A stretch of DNA of 7,712 nucleotides. Source: Bacteroidales bacterium. GTDB lineage: Bacteria; Bacteroidota; Bacteroidia; Bacteroidales; P3. This document shows positions 6,001-7,712 of this stretch, piece after piece. The stretch covers positions 1 to 7,712 of the forward strand of contig JAGCLI010000106.1 in the NCBI GenBank assembly GCA_017647065.1, given 5' to 3'. A program made the translations under genes and the position numbers. How positions within the stretch are numbered: position 1 is the first letter of the stretch; each line of letters starts with the position of its first letter. The notes under the pieces were generated by a model, which searched no databases, was not told the DNA's origin, and was given only the letters and a program-made list of their open reading frames with translations.

Positions 6001-7712
6001 CAAACGATACAGTAACAATTACTTTGTCTTCATGCTTAGGAAATGGAAATGGTGTGACAAATGTAACAATTGGACCTGATGCAACAGATGATTATGCAAC
6101 TATGAACGAATGTTTAGAAGTATTAAAATCTTCTGGAATTTGTGGTCCAATTGAAATAGAAGTAAAACAAGGAACATACAATGAACAATTAGTAATATCT
6201 GATATTGCAGGTTTATCATCTGAAAATTATATAGTAATTAAGGGAGAAGGCACTGCTGATCAAACAATATTTACTTACACTCCAGCTGCTAATGCCGAAG
6301 ATGATGCTAAGTATGTTTTATTTATGGATTCAGTTTCTAATGTTACTTTCCAAAATTTAACATTTTCTATAACAGATACAACTACATCGTTTGTTGTAAA
6401 TATTGATAATTCTGAAAATGTTACATTTAATCAAGTGACATTTGCAACTCCACATTCTAATACACCAAACTTATTTAACATAAAGAATAGTAATAACTTA
6501 GTATTTACAGATAATAATTTCTATGGTTCATCTAAACAAATTAACTCAGAAGAAAATGTTTCTAATTTAAACATCAATAATAATAGATTCTATGATTTTG
6601 GAACATCAGCCTTAGACTTATCTTCTGTATCAAATCTACAAATAAACAATAACTCATTCAGTACAGACTCTTCTAAAATAGTATTGACAGCGGTTAAACT
6701 TTCGCAAATATCAGGAAATCTTGATGTAATGGCAAATAGATTCTTCTTGGCAAAAGGAACAGAAGATAGAGTTGCATTTGAATTAACAAATTCAAACTTT
6801 ACACAAGGTAATCCAGCCGTTATAGCAAATAACTCAATATCTGTTGTTGGTCCAAGTGTAAGTACAAACTTTGAAACATTTGGTATTTCACTTGATAATA
6901 TTTCTCACGTAGATATATTCTACAATACTGTTTATATGAAAGCATCTAATAATAGTGCAAAATCAAGAGCATTATCTATTGGAGAAACAGGTTCAAGTGT
7001 AAGAATAAGAAATAACAATTTGGACAATCAAGGTAAAGGATATGCTATCTATGTTGAATCAGCAGACGTTGTAGTTTTATCCAATACAAATAACTTTGCA
7101 GTAAATGGAAGTAAGTTTGCAAAATGGGGAGCAGATAAGGCTACATTGGCATTATTACAAACTGCAAGTGGAATGGATAACTTATCTTTATCAATAGAGA
7201 ACTCATTCTTAAATGATTCAATCTTGTCATTAAGATGGCCAACAGATATTGTAAGAGCAGCAGAGCCTTTAGATGACATAAATGTTGATATAGAAAACAA
7301 TGTAAGACCAATCTCTCCTAAACCAACAATAGGAGCATACGAATATTTGTTTACAAGTACAGATACAGGTATTCCAACAATACTTCAACCAGTTGAAGGA
7401 GATGAATATATTGAAGGTGAACCATTAACAATAGAGGTTGAATTGAAAAACTTTGGTAACTATACAATCAGTTCAGTAGATATAACAGCCGTATTGAAGT
7501 ATCACCAAGACTCAACAGATGCAATACAACAAATAACTGAAACATGGACAGGAATGTTAGCTTCATTGGAAACAACAACATACACATTCCAAGGAACATT
7601 TACTCCTCCGTTAAACTATGACTATGAAGAAGAATTGTATATGTATGTTTACACAACACTTGCAGATGATACAATACAGACAAATGATACTGCATATACA
7701 ACATTCTTAACA
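3..7712 (+). CDS. Giant secreted multidomain beta-rich protein (partial, both ends missing), probable type IX secretion cargo
   Basis: The frame is open for 2,570 codons without a stop and leaves the window at both ends, so neither the start nor the stop codon is visible. It begins inside a signal peptide, so only a few N-terminal residues should be missing. Domains in order: adhesin-type jelly roll, Ig/FN3-like, module A1, CARDB-like 1, beta-helix 1, CARDB-like 2, Ig-like, lamin-tail-like, CARDB-like 3, Ig-like, module A2, CARDB-like 4, beta-helix 2, CARDB-like 5. Composition is rich in Thr, Ser, Asn and Ala and poor in Lys/Arg, as in exported Bacteroidota surface proteins. No protease, glycosidase or other catalytic motif was recognised, so an adhesive or structural role at the cell surface is inferred, not shown. 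Type IX export is inferred from the domain set; the C-terminal sorting domain that would prove it lies outside the window. No operon context is visible. The reading frame is certain; function is unknown. Confidence 0.95.
81..629 (+). other. Cleaved-adhesin / choice-of-anchor-J-like jelly-roll domain
   Basis: Residues about 27-209 open with HVDFEQGIPAGW (Trp38) and close with GWFLDDIRLY (Trp199, Asp202, Asp203). These are the two ends of the beta-sandwich found in gingipain-type cleaved adhesin and choice_anch_J domains, where the first strand reads 'FE...P.GW' and the last 'W.iDDi.l'. The length of about 180 residues fits that family. In known members the domain binds host proteins, haem or carbohydrate, or serves as a structural spacer; the ligand here cannot be inferred. 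It directly follows the signal peptide, so it would sit at the exposed N-terminal tip. Two Cys residues (ITPGC and TPNCYD) could form a disulfide. An alternative name would be a MAM-like/concanavalin-type fold. Confidence 0.72.
639..1001 (+). other. Ig/FN3-like beta domain, family not identified
   Basis: Residues about 213-333 start with EIRVPQLKGTLQYPS and contain PVRLDVRDAQG, then VVVEYFLGDE, YEGAIPFNGFGSQIKWRV and KDLKGNQLTYPF. The pattern 'Y.g.Ip....g..i.w.v...D..Gn' resembles the Ig-like folds that precede or follow adhesin domains in bacterial surface proteins, where a 'D..Gn' turn precedes the last strand. I cannot assign it to a named family with confidence. It links the N-terminal jelly roll to module A1 and is probably a rigid spacer. 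Confidence 0.45.
1005..1562 (+). other. Module A1: conserved jelly-roll-like domain, first copy
   Basis: Residues about 335-520. The hallmarks are SVEELLEAG (from residue 363), GEIGGLSINL, a GWHYLEFSEPFLWDG stretch (Trp435; EPF at 442-444), DILVKVCW, and a final NFKFNF strand. The same marks recur in order in module A2 (5127-5669): TVSEL, GSIGSLAFNI, a GWEEIQFTEPFQYDG stretch and NIVVQICF. Spacing from the '(S/T)VxEL' motif to 'GW' is 71 residues here and 68 in A2. This layout (a 'y..sEL..aG...G.I..' start and a 'GW..i.f..PF.ydG..nlvv.v' end) is familiar from large exported Bacteroidota proteins. The biochemical role is not known to me. Cys residues near the end (KVC, VEC, EAC, DNC) could stabilise the fold by disulfides outside the cell. 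Confidence 0.62.
1587..1904 (+). other. CARDB-like Ig-fold domain 1
   Basis: Residues about 529-634. It contains the strand SPLRVYLRNEGTNPLTEIVV, the 'v.l.N.G...l....v' core of CARDB (cell-adhesion-related domain in bacteria), then STWTGNLPSGDSVAFTV and the closing 'EPNIDWNQDNDTARYEF'. The NDT of the closing motif is at residues 623-625. All five CARDB-like domains in the protein end with this acidic, Asn-rich NDT strand. CARDB domains are about 100-residue Ig-like spacers in surface proteins. This copy leads directly into beta-helix 1. Confidence 0.7.
1911..3335 (+). other. Right-handed parallel beta-helix 1
   Basis: Residues about 637-1111. It enters through GVYSIGT, then FANFNEAFRMLECSGVSGP (655-673), the 'yatf.eA...L...GvsGP' cap that precedes beta-helices in Bacteroidota surface proteins. 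The body has repeated short coils with an Asn step and an aromatic or aliphatic residue (FNNCKF, IDSCLF, ITNSTF, VRNNKF, INKNEF, IRNNNI, VKNNII), spaced roughly 20-30 residues apart. It ends with DDFFGRPRSNPPCIGALEF, the usual 'D..G..R......iGA.E' terminus. The same fold serves in pectate lyases and other glycan-active enzymes, but I see no catalytic signature, so binding or a structural role is as likely. It sits between CARDB-like 1 and 2. Confidence 0.8.
3351..3710 (+). other. CARDB-like Ig-fold domain 2
   Basis: Residues about 1117-1236. It starts with IYVMSVTPNNGTYN, has the core strand ITVRFKNISENTIPANSVTM ('v.v.fkN.......'), then the YKVDNSTVKTGTV hairpin and EPNVEYEFSF. It closes with SLDTIKANDTTIAKV, the NDT at residues 1227-1229. 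A Cys (SDCDFGQ) precedes the core strand, as in several T9SS-cargo CARDB copies. It follows the terminus of beta-helix 1 directly and is the last part of the first copy of the repeated block. Confidence 0.65.
3732..3911 (+). other. Short Ig-like linker 1 (CHU_C-associated type)
   Basis: Residues about 1244-1303. Pattern: SISVPYGTTATLSVT, then VYWFYSINDEEP, then LQTTILYADTTLYFSEKSE. This is the compact 'v.yGttatL.a.....v.WY.......l.....y.tp.l..dttyyv' domain of about 60 residues that separates larger domains in Bacteroidota secreted proteins. A second copy with the same order of marks lies at 4926-5114. The role is probably a hinge or spacer. This copy introduces the lamin-tail-like domain. 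Confidence 0.6.
3918..4481 (+). other. Lamin-tail-like domain (LTD)
   Basis: Residues about 1306-1493. It opens with IKITEVQLSKT, has PDWVTTANAFEITNLGNG (Glu1338, Asn1341, Gly1343), then NMGGYKFKYI (GGY at 1350-1352), FVLPAGAVVTLLP (LPAGA at 1381-1385), the hairpin TIVDAVALNGATFPNS, and closes with TIGVLNPT (1488-1494). These are the successive marks of the bacterial LTD fold: 'I.Ev', 'fiEi.N.g', 'l.Gy.l', 'lpaGa.v.l', 'tpG..N'. In bacteria this domain occurs in secreted nucleases and surface proteins and is thought to anchor or bind; in this protein no enzyme accompanies it. It sits in the spacer between the two copies of the repeated block and has no second copy in the window. Confidence 0.72.
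4566..4907 (+). other. CARDB-like Ig-fold domain 3
   Basis: Residues about 1522-1635. It opens with PGISEVSVFGVEGESACT, then DVQVQVKIVNMGVQASTDPI (the 'v.v.i.N.G.....' core), VTCELYENNALLTTIT, SIAPYDTVEFVLGPT, and closes with DVLHQNDTSFTTI (NDT at 1626-1628). It resembles CARDB domains in length and strand order. The 35-residue stretch just before it (NDNGCYGEKTVFNVNV) is probably the linker from the lamin-tail-like domain, with its own possible short beta strand. Confidence 0.65.
4926..5114 (+). other. Short Ig-like linker 2 (CHU_C-associated type)
   Basis: Residues about 1642-1704. Pattern: ASIDYATQTTLTATTQ, NVLVWYEDLYTEEELSRG, NYTTPILYENDTFYVASI. The order '...y....tLtA....vlvWYe......l.rG.yttp.L....tfYva' is typical of the compact Ig-like linker of exported Bacteroidota proteins, and this copy fits it better than the one at 3732-3911. 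The usual Gly after the first Tyr is Ala here. It leads into module A2. Confidence 0.68.
5127..5669 (+). other. Module A2: conserved jelly-roll-like domain, second copy
   Basis: Residues about 1709-1889. Marks: YLYTVSELSAAG (TVSEL at 1740-1744), EGSIGSLAFNI, GVYRVSIGTTNQ, SGWEEIQFTEPFQYDG (Trp1809; EPF at 1816-1818), NIVVQICF and the last strand RRPNIQFNLN. It aligns with module A1 (1005-1562) through its length but the copies are clearly divergent at both protein and DNA level, so the duplication is old. It is followed by CARDB-like 4 and beta-helix 2, exactly as A1 is followed by CARDB-like 1 and beta-helix 1. Function unknown; a carbohydrate-binding jelly roll is possible. Confidence 0.65.
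5718..6029 (+). other. CARDB-like Ig-fold domain 4
   Basis: Residues about 1906-2009. It begins VDAGVVAIPSPVAGT, then TPIEVELKNYGSQALTSAAI, the clearest CARDB core in the window ('pieVelkNyGs..l....v'), HWSVNGVEQPVYNWTGNL, then ELVAWVVAQNDNENSNDTVT with NDT at 2001-2003. It precedes beta-helix 2. The core strand (5790-5810) is nearly identical at the DNA level to that of CARDB-like 5 (7431-7451). Confidence 0.75.
6054..7346 (+). other. Right-handed parallel beta-helix 2
   Basis: Residues about 2018-2448. It enters through VTNVTIGPDATDDYATMN and LEVLKSSGICGPIEIEV (cap region 2031-2052), then KQGTYNEQLVI and YIVIKGEG, the well-known 'GtY.Eql.I....g.....i.i.G.g' start of a beta-helix. The body has Asn-rich coils spaced about 20-25 residues: NVTFQNLTF, NVTFNQVTF, LVFTDNNFY, LNINNNRFY, LQINNNSFS, VRIRNNNL. 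It closes with PKPTIGAYEY. Its length of about 430 residues compares with 475 for beta-helix 1. No catalytic residues could be assigned. Stacked Asn positions suggest an asparagine ladder, a stabilising feature of this fold. Confidence 0.8.
7365..7712 (+). other. CARDB-like Ig-fold domain 5 (reaches the right edge)
   Basis: Residues about 2455-2570. It has TGIPTILQPVEGDEY, then PLTIEVELKNFGNYTISSV (CARDB core), ITETWTGMLASLETTTYTF, FTPPLNYDYEEELYMYVY and the closing DDTIQTNDTAYTTFL with NDT at 2561-2563. The domain appears complete or nearly so, since the NDT strand is the last strand in the other four copies. The protein continues beyond the window; more domains and, if it is type IX cargo, a C-terminal sorting domain are expected further right. 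Confidence 0.72.

Larger units (their letters stand above)
5127..7712 (+). repeat. Repeated block, copy 2: module A - CARDB - beta-helix - CARDB
   Basis: Second occurrence of the four-domain order found at 1005-3710: module A2, CARDB-like 4, beta-helix 2, CARDB-like 5. A short Ig-like linker precedes this copy, while the Ig/FN3-like domain at 639-1001 precedes the first. The block reaches the right edge, so a further Ig or lamin-tail-like domain may follow if the pattern continues. Confidence 0.55.

Noticed and set aside
7049..7300. 83-codon open frame on the - strand
   Set aside because: It is antisense to the coils of beta-helix 2 in the giant frame, has low-complexity Ser/Lys/Asn content and matches no family I know.

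Overview
The window is a single, uninterrupted protein-coding stretch on the + strand. One reading frame (codons starting at positions divisible by 3) stays open from base 3 to base 7712, 2,570 codons with no stop. It runs off both ends of the window. The true start codon lies just upstream, probably only a few codons away, because the visible N-terminus is already a hydrophobic signal peptide. The stop codon lies beyond the right edge. No second gene, RNA gene, promoter, terminator, CRISPR array or insertion sequence was recognised, and there is no non-coding stretch to describe. In this entry, residue n is the codon starting at base 3n.

The protein is a giant secreted, multidomain, all-beta protein of the kind found in Bacteroidota (Bacteroidales/Flavobacteriia-like lineages) that export cargo through the type IX secretion system. 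Support for the lineage comes from AT-rich DNA with AT-ending codons, an N-terminal 'FEQGIPAGW' adhesin-type jelly roll, CARDB-like domains ending in an 'NDT' motif, CHU_C-type Ig linkers, and right-handed beta-helices that close with 'IGALEF/IGAYEY'. The species cannot be named from this sequence.

Layout, left to right: signal peptide (3-59); cleaved-adhesin/choice-of-anchor-J-like jelly roll (81-629); Ig/FN3-like domain (639-1001); conserved jelly-roll-like module A1 (1005-1562); CARDB-like 1 (1587-1904); beta-helix 1 (1911-3335); CARDB-like 2 (3351-3710); Ig-like linker 1 (3732-3911); lamin-tail-like domain (3918-4481); CARDB-like 3 (4566-4907); Ig-like linker 2 (4926-5114); module A2 (5127-5669); CARDB-like 4 (5718-6029); beta-helix 2 (6054-7346); CARDB-like 5 (7365 to the right edge).

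The main structural observation is that the order 'module A - CARDB - beta-helix - CARDB' occurs twice (about 1005-3710 and 5127-7712), separated by a spacer of Ig, lamin-tail, CARDB and Ig domains. The two beta-helices have similar entry and exit motifs, and the two A modules align over their length. This suggests an ancient internal duplication of a 0.9-kaa block within one gene. The likely role is a long surface-attached or secreted filamentous protein (adhesion or glycan/matrix binding). No catalytic motif was seen, so the function is inferred only.
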